Assembly (NCBI GenBank): GCA_024640765.1
Contig: JAHEEK010000030.1
Location: forward strand, 1 to 24,530
Source: Nereida sp024640765
GTDB taxonomy: Bacteria > Pseudomonadota > Alphaproteobacteria > Rhodobacterales > Rhodobacteraceae
DNA length: 24,530 nucleotides
Reading direction: 5' to 3'
The translations under genes were made by a program, and so were the position numbers. This document shows positions 7,779 through 15,438 of the stretch, piece after piece; positions within the stretch are counted from its first letter, which is position 1; each line of letters begins with the position of its first letter. Below the pieces are notes generated by a model that did not search any database, had not been told where the DNA came from, and worked only from the letters and a program-made list of their open reading frames with translations.

Positions 7779-8647
7779 ATGCGGCACAATACGTTAGATG
7801 ATTTCATCGCCTCAGGCGCAGATGTACTTCGCCAAGCGCCGATTGCGCTGATCTTTGTGGAGGACAGCGTTGAGGTGAACAGCACAATCAAACATCATCT
7901 TGGCCTTGGGTATGGCACCGTTTTGGTCTTTGCGGTGGTGACATCACCATCGATCCCACCCATGAAGAGGTGGTGCACCGCATTGCCTATGACCCGATTG
8001 AACCAGAGGCGGTTTGCACGCACATAAACCGTGTGATCGGTGCAGCAAACGGACAATGGGTTTATTACTGTCATCACGCTGAATACTTGTTTTACCCGTT
8101 CTGCGAGACCCGTAACGTCAAAGAAATGCTACAGTTTCATGCCGAAGAACGCCGCGATGCGATGCTGACATATGTGATTGACCTCTATGCAGACGATCTG
8201 AACGCGCATCCCAATGCGGTTTCCGTTGAGCGCGCGCACCTTGATAAATCAGGCAATTACGCACTGGCCCGCAAAGACCCCGACGCCAATTGGGAGCCGA
8301 AAGAAAGGCTACTTGATTTCTTTGGCGGAGTACGGTGGCGGTTCGAGGAACACATCCCTGAGCAGCGCCGCAAGATTGATCGAATTAGCCTGTTTCGTGC
8401 CAAGTCAGGACTTGATTTGCGCACGGATCACACACTGAACGATGAAGAATACAACACCTACGCCTGCCCTTGGCACAACAAAATCACTGCGGTGGTGGCC
8501 TCTTTTCGCACAGCAAAGGCGTTAAAGCGAAACCCCGGTTTGTCTTTTGACATCTCAACATTTAAGTGGCGTAATTCGGTGCAGTTTGAATGGCACTCGC
8601 AACAGCTTTTGGACCTCGGACTGATGGAGCACGGTCAGTGGTGCTAG
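7779..8647 (+). pseudogene. Glycosyltransferase family 2-like gene with a frameshift
   Basis: Two overlapping frames together make one protein. The first (from ATG 7779) gives MRHNTLDDFIASGADVLRQA...GYGTVLVF. The second is already protein-like at GGDITIDPTHEE (from 7934) and runs to TGA/TAG at 8647 with YYCHHAEYLFYPFCETR, AMLTYVIDLYADDL, DFFGGVRWRFEEH and EYNTYACPWH. I recognise this as a roseobacter protein annotated as glycosyltransferase family 2-like, about 290 residues long. The break lies near 7926-7940 and equals loss of one base or gain of two. Apart from that both halves look conserved, so the change is recent or a sequencing error. The downstream frame could start weakly at GTG 7970 but would lack the N-terminus. 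It converges on irr with only 12 bases between the stops. Confidence 0.75.
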
Positions 8648-8659
8648 TTTAACAGGTAA

Positions 8660-9085
8660 CTAAGTGCGGCGCAGACGGATGACGACATCAACTGACGCAA
8701 TCTCAGCCCCTTCGGGCAAGTCTGGCAGCTTGGCAATTTCCAGCTGATCCGCTGGCGCATCCGTCAAAGATGCGGTGTCTTCCCAGTAAAAATGCGGGTG
8801 ATCTGACATGTTGGTGTCGAAATAGCTTTTCGCCCCATCAACCGTAATTTCACGCATCAGGCCCGCATCACAAAACGCAGCCAGAGTGTTGTAAACCGTC
8901 GCAAGAGAAACCCCCTCGCCCGATTTTGACGCAGCATCATAAAGCCCTTCGGCCGTTACGTGGCGGTTCTGCCCATCACCCACAAGCAATGTCGCCAATG
9001 AAACGCGTTGTTTCGTTGGGCGCACACCACCGGCAGTAAGCCAGTTAGTTCCACGTTGGGCTGGGAGAAGCGTCTCAGTACTCAT
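8660..9085 (-). CDS. irr: Fur-family iron response regulator, Irr type
   Basis: DNA-binding regulator of the Fur superfamily. It has 141 residues with the winged-helix domain at about 18-85 (RPTKQR and the recognition helix GVSLATVYNTLAAF) and a short C-terminal dimer domain with His-Pro-His at 96-98 (HPHFYWED). It lacks the CxxC pairs that hold structural zinc in Fur/Zur/PerR, which fits the alphaproteobacterial Irr branch that senses heme or iron status; no N-terminal Cys-Pro heme motif is present. ATG start at 9085. It is divergent from fabA with about 185 bases between the starts, an arrangement I associate with roseobacters. Regulation of the fab genes by it is possible but not shown by any clear operator. 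Confidence 0.87.
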   Translation of the reverse strand: MSTETLLPAQRGTNWLTAGGVRPTKQRVSLATLLVGDGQNRHVTAEGLYDAASKSGEGVSLATVYNTLAAFCDAGLMREITVDGAKSYFDTNMSDHPHFYWEDTASLTDAPADQLEIAKLPDLPEGAEIASVDVVIRLRRT

Positions 9086-9091
9086 GTCCTA

Positions 9092-9121
9092 GATATATGC
9101 TATTTTGCGAGTCGTTTTCAA
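9092..9121 (-). promoter_or_regulatory. Possible irr promoter giving a leaderless or near-leaderless mRNA
   Basis: On the minus strand TTGAAA (9116-9121) and TATATC (9092-9097) are 18 bases apart; CATATA with a 16-base spacer is an alternative. The predicted start falls at or within two bases of the irr ATG (9085), leaving no room for a ribosome site. Sequence inference only. Confidence 0.3.
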
Positions 9122-9270
9122 CTACAAAGGCAAGAATGCGTAAAGATGGCTTTTCTTTATGGGCGTTTGCAAAGCTCTTTACCCTCAGGAGGCCAGACGG
9201 TTGCACCTGACTTTACGGCAATGGTAGAGATGACATGAGCAAGCCACGCAATGTGACGAAAGAGAAAAAC

Positions 9271-9780
9271 ATGTCCCAATTCCCCACCAGCTTCGACAAA
9301 GATGATCTGCTAAAATGCGCCCGTGGGGAGCTATTTGGCGAAGGTAATGCACAACTTCCAGCCCCACCCATGCTGATGATGGACCGGATCACGGACGTTT
9401 CTGCAGACGGCGGCGCGCACGGCAAAGGCCACATTACCGCAGAGTTCGATATCATCCCTGATCTGTGGTTTTTCGATTGCCATTTTCCCGGCAATCCCAT
9501 CATGCCCGGCTGCCTGGGTCTTGACGGCCTGTGGCAGTTAACCGGCTTTAACCTTGGCTGGCGCGGCTGGCAGGGGCGCGGATATGCGCTTGGCGTTGGC
9601 GAAGTGAAGCTGACCGGCATGGTGCGTCCTGACCGCAAATTGCTGACCTACAAAATTGACTTCACCAAGGCGATCCAAACCCGCCGCCTAACCATTGGCG
9701 TTGCAGACGGCATCGTGGAGGCAGACGGCGAAGTGATTTACCAAGTCAAAGACATGAAAGTGGCCCTAAGCGAAAGCTAA
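9271..9780 (+). CDS. fabA: 3-hydroxydecanoyl-ACP dehydratase/isomerase FabA
   Basis: Cytoplasmic hot-dog-fold enzyme that dehydrates 3-hydroxydecanoyl-ACP and isomerises the trans-2 to the cis-3 product, opening the unsaturated fatty acid branch. From ATG 9271 it has 169 residues, close to the usual 170. The catalytic His71 is in CHFPGNP and Asp85 in LGLDGLWQ. An earlier in-frame ATG at 9235 would add 12 charged residues that the family lacks; the 9271 start also has a GAGA ribosome site. It is followed by fabB (gap 175 bases with a hairpin) and fabI, and irr is divergent upstream. Confidence 0.96.
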   Translation: MSQFPTSFDKDDLLKCARGELFGEGNAQLPAPPMLMMDRITDVSADGGAHGKGHITAEFDIIPDLWFFDCHFPGNPIMPGCLGLDGLWQLTGFNLGWRGWQGRGYALGVGEVKLTGMVRPDRKLLTYKIDFTKAIQTRRLTIGVADGIVEADGEVIYQVKDMKVALSES

Positions 9781-9820
9781 GGATCACACTGGATTGACCC
9801 AAAACAGATGAGACAAACAA

Positions 9821-9851
9821 AGTGCCGCTGCTTCGTAAAGACAGCGGCACT
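9821..9851 (+). terminator. Stem-loop between fabA and fabB
   Basis: AGTGCCGCTG and CAGCGGCACT form a perfect 10-pair stem with an 11-base loop, followed by TTTTCGTT (the stem's last T plus a short T-run). It starts 40 bases after fabA. It could terminate or attenuate read-through into fabB, whose own start is 105 bases further on. On the other strand it is followed by TTTGTTTG, so it may work both ways. Confidence 0.6.
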
Positions 9852-9955
9852 TTTCGTTGACGCGCACGCTTCGATACCGCTGTTGGTCAGCGCCCCTCTT
9901 GCCCCGCCAGCGGCTCTCCCATACATATCCATAAAGCCAATAAAGGGAGCTGCTC

Positions 9956-11185
9956 ATGCGCCGCGTTGTCGTCACAGGACTGGGAATTGTATCGCCCATC
10001 GGAAATTCAGCCGAGGAAGTCACTACCGCTTTGAAAGCTGGTAAAAGCGGAATTGTTGCGTCTGAGGAAATGGCCGAGCACGGGTTTCGAAGCCAAGTCG
10101 CCGGCACCCTGAAAATTGACCCCAAGGAACATATCGACAAACGCGCCATGCGTTTCATGGGCCCCGGCGCGGCATACGCCCATATCGCTATGAGCCAAGC
10201 GATCGCAGATTCAGGCCTTGAAGAAAAAGATGTTGTTAACCCGCGCACCGGTTTGGTCGCAGGTTCTGGCGGCCCTTCAACGTCATCCATGCTGGCAGCG
10301 CATCAGACTGTTTTGAAAAGTGGTGCAACCAAACGTATCGGGCCATTCGCGGTACCAAAATGTATGGGGTCAACAATCAGTGCGAACTTGGCAACCGCGT
10401 TCCAGATTAAGGGTATTAACTACTCAATCACCTCTGCATGTTCCACGTCCCTGCACTGTATCGGTAACGCAGCCGAACAAATCATGATGGGTAAGCAAGA
10501 TGTCATGTTTGCGGGCGGCGGCGAAGAACTTGATTGGACCCTGTCGTGCCTCTTTGATGCGATGGGCGCGATGTCATCGAAATATAACGATACGCCCGAG
10601 AAAGCCTCACGGGCGTTTGACGCAGACCGTGACGGGTTTGTCATTGCCGGCGGCGGCGCGATTGTGGTGCTTGAAGATCTTGAGCACGCCAAAGCGCGCG
10701 GTGCGAAGATCTATGCAGAAGTCACAGGCCTTGGTGCAACATCCGACGGTGCTGACATGGTTGCGCCATCTGGTGAGGGCGGCGAACGGGCAATGCGTTT
10801 GGCGCTACAAACTTTGCCGCAAGACCGCAAGATAAGTTACATCAATGCCCACGGCACATCGACACCTGTAGGTGATGTTGGTGAAGTAGAAGCGGTGCGC
10901 CGCGTTTTTGGACAAGGCAGCACACCTGTGATCAGCTCGACCAAATCAATGACTGGCCACTCACAAGGGGCAACTGGCGCACAAGAAGCGATCTACTGCT
11001 TGTTGATGCTGAAAGACGACTTTATCGCGCCATCAATCAACGTCGAAACACTTGATCCGGCGCTCGACCCTGCAGAGATTGCAACGGTGCGCGCGGACAA
11101 CGCTGGCCTTGATACAGTCATGACAAACTCGTTCGGCTTTGGCGGGACAAACGGCTCAATGCTGTTGAGCAAGTTCCAAGACTAA
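9956..11185 (+). CDS. fabB: Beta-ketoacyl-ACP synthase I FabB
   Basis: Condensing enzyme that elongates fatty acyl-ACP, including the cis-3-decenoyl-ACP made by FabA. Its 409 residues are the normal length. The thiolase-fold catalytic triad is complete: Cys162 (SACSTSLH), His299 (NAHGTSTPVGD) and His335 (TGHSQGATG), with Lys330 before the last. The C-terminal NSFGFGGTNGS loop is also present. ATG 9956 has an AAGGGAG ribosome site 7 bases upstream. It is the partner of fabA in unsaturated fatty acid synthesis; the stem-loop between them suggests the two need not be made in equal amounts. Confidence 0.96.
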   Translation: MRRVVVTGLGIVSPIGNSAEEVTTALKAGKSGIVASEEMAEHGFRSQVAGTLKIDPKEHIDKRAMRFMGPGAAYAHIAMSQAIADSGLEEKDVVNPRTGLVAGSGGPSTSSMLAAHQTVLKSGATKRIGPFAVPKCMGSTISANLATAFQIKGINYSITSACSTSLHCIGNAAEQIMMGKQDVMFAGGGEELDWTLSCLFDAMGAMSSKYNDTPEKASRAFDADRDGFVIAGGGAIVVLEDLEHAKARGAKIYAEVTGLGATSDGADMVAPSGEGGERAMRLALQTLPQDRKISYINAHGTSTPVGDVGEVEAVRRVFGQGSTPVISSTKSMTGHSQGATGAQEAIYCLLMLKDDFIAPSINVETLDPALDPAEIATVRADNAGLDTVMTNSFGFGGTNGSMLLSKFQD

Positions 11186-11199
11186 ACCCCTACGAACCA

Positions 11200-11232
11200 G
11201 ATGTGCGGGTGCTTCAACTGTTCTCGCACATC
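11200..11232 (+). other. Stem-loop in the fabB-fabI gap
   Basis: GATGTGCG and CGCACATC pair (8 pairs) around a 17-base loop, 15 bases after the fabB stop. No T-run follows, so it is more likely an RNA-processing or stability hairpin than a terminator. Confidence 0.4.
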
Positions 11233-11316
11233 GAACCCTTCGTCATAAAACCCTGCGTCAACTTGACCTAAGCGCCCAAACGGGTCACTTAGTTCGTAAG
11301 TATATGAGGAAGAAAA

Positions 11317-12105
11317 ATGACCAATTCATTGCAAGGTAAACGCGGCCTGATCATGGGTGTCGCGAATGAGCGCTCAATCGCTTGGGGAATTGCCCGCGAA
11401 ATGTACCGCGAAGGCGCCGAATTGGCATTTTCCTACCAAGGCGAAGCTTTCGGTAAGCGTCTGGCGCCACTGGCTGAAAGCGTTGGTTCGGACATTATGG
11501 TCGATGTGGACGTCACCAATGACGCCTCAATGGACGCAGCGTTTGAAACGCTCAAAGACAAGTGGGGCACCATCGACTTTTTGGTGCACGCCATTGCGTA
11601 TTCCGACAAAAATGAGCTGACGGGCCGCATCTCGGACACCACACGCGATAACTTCAAGAACTCCATGGCGATCAGCTGTTATTCTCTGATTGATTGCGCA
11701 AAGCGCGCGTCTTTGTTGATGCCAAACGGGGGCACAGTACTGACCCTGACGTACCAAGGCAGCAACCGCGTCACACCTTTCTATAACGTGATGGGCGTTG
11801 CCAAAGCGGCACTTGAAAGTGCAACGCGCTATCTTGCCAATGACCTTGGCCCGGACGGTATTCGCGTAAACGCAATCAGCCCCGGCCCGATGAAAACTTT
11901 AGCAGGTGCGGCGATTGGCGGAGCGCGCAAGACCTTCCGGCAGACCGAGACAAACGCACCACTGCGCTCAAACGCAACCCTAGAGGCCGTGGGCGGAACA
12001 GCCGTGTATCTGGCGTCGGATGCAGGCGCGTGCACAACCGGCGAGATCATCCGTGTGGATGGCGGCTATCACGTGCTGGGCATGCCGCAGTCCGAGAACC
12101 TCTAG
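11317..12105 (+). CDS. fabI: Enoyl-ACP reductase FabI (NADH-dependent)
   Basis: Short-chain dehydrogenase-fold enzyme for the last reduction of each fatty acid elongation round. The 262 residues match E. coli FabI closely in layout: the Gly-rich nucleotide site GVANERSIAWGIA (14-26), then Tyr146, Tyr156 and Lys163 (YNVMGVAK), the Y-x6-K pair typical of FabI. ISPGPMKTLA is the substrate-loop region and the C-terminus is RVDGGYH. A GAGGAAG ribosome site lies just before ATG 11317. The preceding 131-base gap holds a stem-loop and possibly its own promoter. Confidence 0.96.
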   Translation: MTNSLQGKRGLIMGVANERSIAWGIAREMYREGAELAFSYQGEAFGKRLAPLAESVGSDIMVDVDVTNDASMDAAFETLKDKWGTIDFLVHAIAYSDKNELTGRISDTTRDNFKNSMAISCYSLIDCAKRASLLMPNGGTVLTLTYQGSNRVTPFYNVMGVAKAALESATRYLANDLGPDGIRVNAISPGPMKTLAGAAIGGARKTFRQTETNAPLRSNATLEAVGGTAVYLASDAGACTTGEIIRVDGGYHVLGMPQSENL

Positions 12106-12189
12106 CACACGACCTAGCGCGTCACAGACACGCTTGACGCTGGCGGGCGGATGGGCACTCTGGCTTTGTACTTTGAAGGAGCCAAGGCA

Positions 12190-12855
12190 ATGCCCATCAC
12201 CACCTTTGTTTTCGATGCTTACGGCACGTTGTTTGATGTAGCCTCGGCCGCGCGCCGAGCAGCATCACAGCCAGAAAACCACGCAATAGCTGACTGCTGG
12301 CAACAACTTGCAACAGACTGGCGTGCCAAACAACTGAACTACACTTGGCTGCGCACAATCGCCAAAGAACACGCTGATTTCTGGCAAATCACTCAAGACG
12401 CGCTTGATTGGGCCCTTGAGGCACAGGGAATTTCTGACGCAAATCTGCGCCAACGATTGCTGGACCTTTACCGTCACCTTGATGCCTACGATGAAGTTGC
12501 AACTGTGCTGCGCGATCTATCTGCGCGCGGTATATCTTGCAGCATTTTGTCCAACGGCACCCACGACATGTTGAATGCTGCAATCGGGTCCGCTGGGCTA
12601 AGCCATGCGTTTACAAATGTCTGGAGCATTGATGACATCGGCGTCTTCAAGCCCGACACGCGTGTTTATGACATGGTAACTGCACCAAAAGATGAGGTGC
12701 TGTTCATGTCGTCAAACGGCTGGGACGCGGCGGGTGCGGCGCACTACGGCTGGCGCACCGTCTGGGTGAACCGCGCGGGGGACCCTGTGGACCGGCTCTA
12801 CGGGGAGCCAAAAATTATCGAGAAAGACCTGACCAAAATTGCCGAATATCTCTAG
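12190..12855 (+). CDS. HAD-family haloacid dehalogenase type II
   Basis: Predicted cytoplasmic hydrolase of the L-2-haloacid dehalogenase type. From ATG 12190 it has 221 residues. The key residues are present: nucleophile Asp9 (FVFDAYGTLFD), Arg45 in a WRAKQLNYTWL motif typical of true dehalogenases, Ser121-Asn122, Lys154 (FKPDTRVY), and Ser175-Asn176 with Asp179 (SSNGWDAAG). An in-frame ATG at 12151 was rejected because the AAGGAG ribosome site sits before 12190 and the fold begins there. It is the first gene of a five-gene overlapping run; its TAG overlaps the next GTG by one base. Dehalogenation is inferred from residues; a different natural substrate is possible. Confidence 0.88.
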   Translation: MPITTFVFDAYGTLFDVASAARRAASQPENHAIADCWQQLATDWRAKQLNYTWLRTIAKEHADFWQITQDALDWALEAQGISDANLRQRLLDLYRHLDAYDEVATVLRDLSARGISCSILSNGTHDMLNAAIGSAGLSHAFTNVWSIDDIGVFKPDTRVYDMVTAPKDEVLFMSSNGWDAAGAAHYGWRTVWVNRAGDPVDRLYGEPKIIEKDLTKIAEYL

Positions 12856-13682
12856 TGCCAATTTTCGCAGCAGTTGACCGCACCAACCTTTATTATACTG
12901 ACGAGGGCAGTGGCACGCCCCTTTTGCTCTTGTCGGGGCTGACCCGTAACAGTGACGATTTTCAGTACGTCATCCCCCATTTGCGCCAACGCGGCGATGT
13001 GCGGATCATAACTATGGACTACCGCGGGCGGGGCAAATCTGATTGGGCCGACCCTGCCACATATTCAATCGTACACGAAGCCCAAGACGCGTTGGACCTG
13101 CTGGATCACCTCGGAGTCGACTCCACCGCAATCCTAGGGACATCACGCGGCGGGCTAATCGCCATGGCGCTTGCCGCGACGCACAAGAGCCGCCTCACCG
13201 GTGTCGCGCTTAACGATATCGGGCCCGAGATTTCCCAAACTGGCATGGACGCAATCCGTGCGTATGTAGGGCGCAATCCTGCTGCACAAACCTACTCTGA
13301 GGCGGCCAACATGCGTGCGCAGTTGATAGTGGGCTTTGCGAATGTGCCAGCCAGCCGTTGGCACGAAGAAGTGCACACGCATTATCGCCAAACTCCCGAT
13401 GGTTTAAAAATCAACTATGACCCGCGCCTGTCGGAAACCATTGTGCCGCCCCCTAATACGCCCCTTCCCGATCTGTGGCCCCTCTTTAATGCGCTGGCAG
13501 ATTTACCAATTTGCACAATTAAGGGCGAAAACTCAGACCTGTTTACTCAAGCCACCCTCGACAAGATGCTGGCAAAACGCCCCGATATGATGCACGCCAT
13601 CATTAAAGACCGCGGTCATGTGCCATTTTTGGATGAACCAGCGGCAGTGCAGACCCTGAACAAATGGTTGGATTGTTTATGA
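12855..13682 (+). CDS. Alpha/beta hydrolase
   Basis: Alpha/beta-fold hydrolase of 275 residues, substrate unknown. Visible elements are the oxyanion region LLLLSGLTRNSDDF (23-36), MDYRGRGKS (54-62), the nucleophile elbow G95-T-Ser97-R-G (LGTSRGG), an acid in the region around IKGENSDLF, and the terminal His in DRGHVPFLDEP. The start is GTG, overlapping the previous TAG by one base (TAGTG); the stop overlaps the next ATG (ATGA). Esterase or lactonase activity is likely, but the sequence does not identify the ester. The neighbours suggest a short catabolic or detoxification operon. Confidence 0.88.
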   Translation: MPIFAAVDRTNLYYTDEGSGTPLLLLSGLTRNSDDFQYVIPHLRQRGDVRIITMDYRGRGKSDWADPATYSIVHEAQDALDLLDHLGVDSTAILGTSRGGLIAMALAATHKSRLTGVALNDIGPEISQTGMDAIRAYVGRNPAAQTYSEAANMRAQLIVGFANVPASRWHEEVHTHYRQTPDGLKINYDPRLSETIVPPPNTPLPDLWPLFNALADLPICTIKGENSDLFTQATLDKMLAKRPDMMHAIIKDRGHVPFLDEPAAVQTLNKWLDCL

Positions 13683-14641
13683 ACATTGATGAAATTCGCG
13701 CAGCGGACAAAAGACTTGAAGGGCATGTGCGCCGTACACCGCTGCTCAATTCACCAGCCCTCGACAAAATTGCGGGCAAGCGCGTGTTTTTGAAAGCTGA
13801 GAACCTGCAGCACACGGGGTCATTCAAATTTCGTGGTGGCTGGGCGGCCATAAGTGCGCTGCCAAGAAACACCAAAGGTGTGCTTGCATATTCAAGTGGG
13901 AACCACGCCCAAGGTGTCGCAAATGCTGCGCAGCATTTTGGGCTACCTGCAGTGATTATTATGCCCTCGGATGCACCGCTCACTAAGATCAATAATACCA
14001 AGGCGCTTGGCGCCGAAGTTATTGCTTACCATCGTGAATCTGAAGATCGGGATCAAATTGGTGCGCAAATTGCTGCGCAGCGTAAACTCACTCTGATCAA
14101 GCCATTTGATAACGCCGATGTTATAGCCGGCCAAGGCACATGCGGGTTGGAAATTGCTGCGCAAGCAAAAGAGGCAGGCATTGATGAAGCAGATGTTCTG
14201 GTTTGCTGCGGCGGCGGCGGATTCGTGAGTGGCATCGCCCTCGCGCTTGAGGCTGACGCACCAAAAATGCGTGTCCGCCCCGTTGAGCCGGTTGGCTTTG
14301 ACGATGTGATCCGCTCACTTGCAGCGGGCAAGAGACTGAGCAACCCGTCGACCACCGGCAGTATTTGTGACGCCATCATCAGCCCCTGTCCGGGCGAGAT
14401 GACTTTTCCCATTATGAGCCGCCTGCTGCACGGCGGCATTACTGTAAGTGATGAGATGTGCCTGAGAACAATGGCATTGGCATTTACCCACCTAAAAGTC
14501 GTTCTGGAGCCAGGCGGTGCGATCGCGTTAGCAGCAGCGCTTTTTCATAATAAGGGTCTGGGCGATACCATTATTGCCACTGCAAGTGGCGGCAATGTGG
14601 ACGCACCAATGTTTGCGCGCGCGCTTAAAACGCTGGACTGA
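13679..14641 (+). CDS. PLP-dependent threonine/serine dehydratase-like enzyme
   Basis: Fold-type II PLP enzyme of 320 residues, related to biodegradative threonine dehydratase and serine racemase. Lys50 in SFKFRGG should carry the PLP Schiff base; the SSGNHAQG loop is at 72-79 and the phosphate-binding Gly loop at 178-181 (CCGGGGFVSG). A terminal SGGNVD holds the residue facing the PLP ring nitrogen. There is no C-terminal ACT domain, so it is not the isoleucine-pathway IlvA and should not be isoleucine-inhibited. The ATG lies inside the previous gene's end (ATGA). Threonine or serine deamination, racemisation, or a hydroxy-amino-acid dehydratase role are all possible. Confidence 0.88.
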   Translation: MNIDEIRAADKRLEGHVRRTPLLNSPALDKIAGKRVFLKAENLQHTGSFKFRGGWAAISALPRNTKGVLAYSSGNHAQGVANAAQHFGLPAVIIMPSDAPLTKINNTKALGAEVIAYHRESEDRDQIGAQIAAQRKLTLIKPFDNADVIAGQGTCGLEIAAQAKEAGIDEADVLVCCGGGGFVSGIALALEADAPKMRVRPVEPVGFDDVIRSLAAGKRLSNPSTTGSICDAIISPCPGEMTFPIMSRLLHGGITVSDEMCLRTMALAFTHLKVVLEPGGAIALAAALFHNKGLGDTIIATASGGNVDAPMFARALKTLD

Positions 14642-14646
14642 CATCC

Positions 14647-15438
14647 GTGAGCGAACACACCATCGATCGCCCACAGGGCCAGCAAATTTTCTGCAAATCA
14701 GAAGGTGAAGGCGCGCCATTAGTGCTGCTGCACGGGCTTGGAACACATATGGGCATCTGGGATGAGTTGTTGCCGCATTTACCCCCCAACTTGCGAATAA
14801 TCAGATGCGATATTCGCGGGCATGGCCGCTCAAGCGCACCCGATGCCCCCTACTCAATGGGCCAGTTGATCAGCGACATTGAAGCGGCTTTGGATCATCT
14901 ACTTGCGCGGGATGCAGTGGTGCTTGGAACGGCTATCGGCGGGATGATTGCACAAGGGCTGGCGGTCAAGCGGCTTGATCTTGTACGCGGGCTGATCTTG
15001 TCTAACACGGCGGCAAAAATTGGAAACGCTGATCACTGGCAGGATCAGATTGATGCGTATCGCACGCACGGGTTATGCAATTCCGCAGACAGTGTTTTGC
15101 AGAAATGGTTCAGCCGCGATTACGCGATGTTCAATCAGACCCGCAATTTTCGCCACATGCTTTTGTCGACCCCTTTAGAGGGCTACCTTGGCTGCTGTCA
15201 TGCAATCAAGGGCACGGATTTCTACACCGCAACAAGCGGTTTGCGATTGCCAACCTTGGGGATCGCTGGTTCAGGAGATCAAGTAACCCCGCCGGACTTG
15301 GTCCGCGAAACACTTGATGTCATTCCTGGATCGAAATTTCATTTGATGCGGCGTGTCGGTCATTTACCTTGCGTTGAAGCGCCCGAAGCCTATGCAGAAG
15401 TGATCACGCAGTTTCTAAAAAACATAGGCCACATATGA
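14647..15438 (+). CDS. Alpha/beta hydrolase resembling 3-oxoadipate enol-lactonase, nucleophile Ser replaced by Ala
   Basis: The 263 residues resemble PcaD-type enol-lactonases: VLLHGLGTHMGIWDEL (26-41), CDIRGHGRSSAP (54-65), GSGDQVTPPDLV and the terminal His in VGHLPCVEAPEAY. The nucleophile elbow should read G-x-S-x-G but here is G94-T-Ala96-I-G (codon GCT at 14932-14934). Asp and His partners are kept, so the protein looks folded but is probably inactive as a serine hydrolase, or has another role. The start is GTG, 5 bases after the dehydratase stop; the stop overlaps the MFS ATG (ATGA). No other protocatechuate-pathway gene is in the window, so a pcaD role is not supported. Confidence 0.87.
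   Translation: MSEHTIDRPQGQQIFCKSEGEGAPLVLLHGLGTHMGIWDELLPHLPPNLRIIRCDIRGHGRSSAPDAPYSMGQLISDIEAALDHLLARDAVVLGTAIGGMIAQGLAVKRLDLVRGLILSNTAAKIGNADHWQDQIDAYRTHGLCNSADSVLQKWFSRDYAMFNQTRNFRHMLLSTPLEGYLGCCHAIKGTDFYTATSGLRLPTLGIAGSGDQVTPPDLVRETLDVIPGSKFHLMRRVGHLPCVEAPEAYAEVITQFLKNIGHI

Noticed and set aside
13679..14641. Calling the PLP enzyme ilvA
   Set aside because: It has 320 residues with no ACT regulatory domain and no isoleucine-pathway neighbours.
14647..15438. Calling the second hydrolase pcaD
   Set aside because: It lacks the catalytic Ser and no other protocatechuate gene is nearby.
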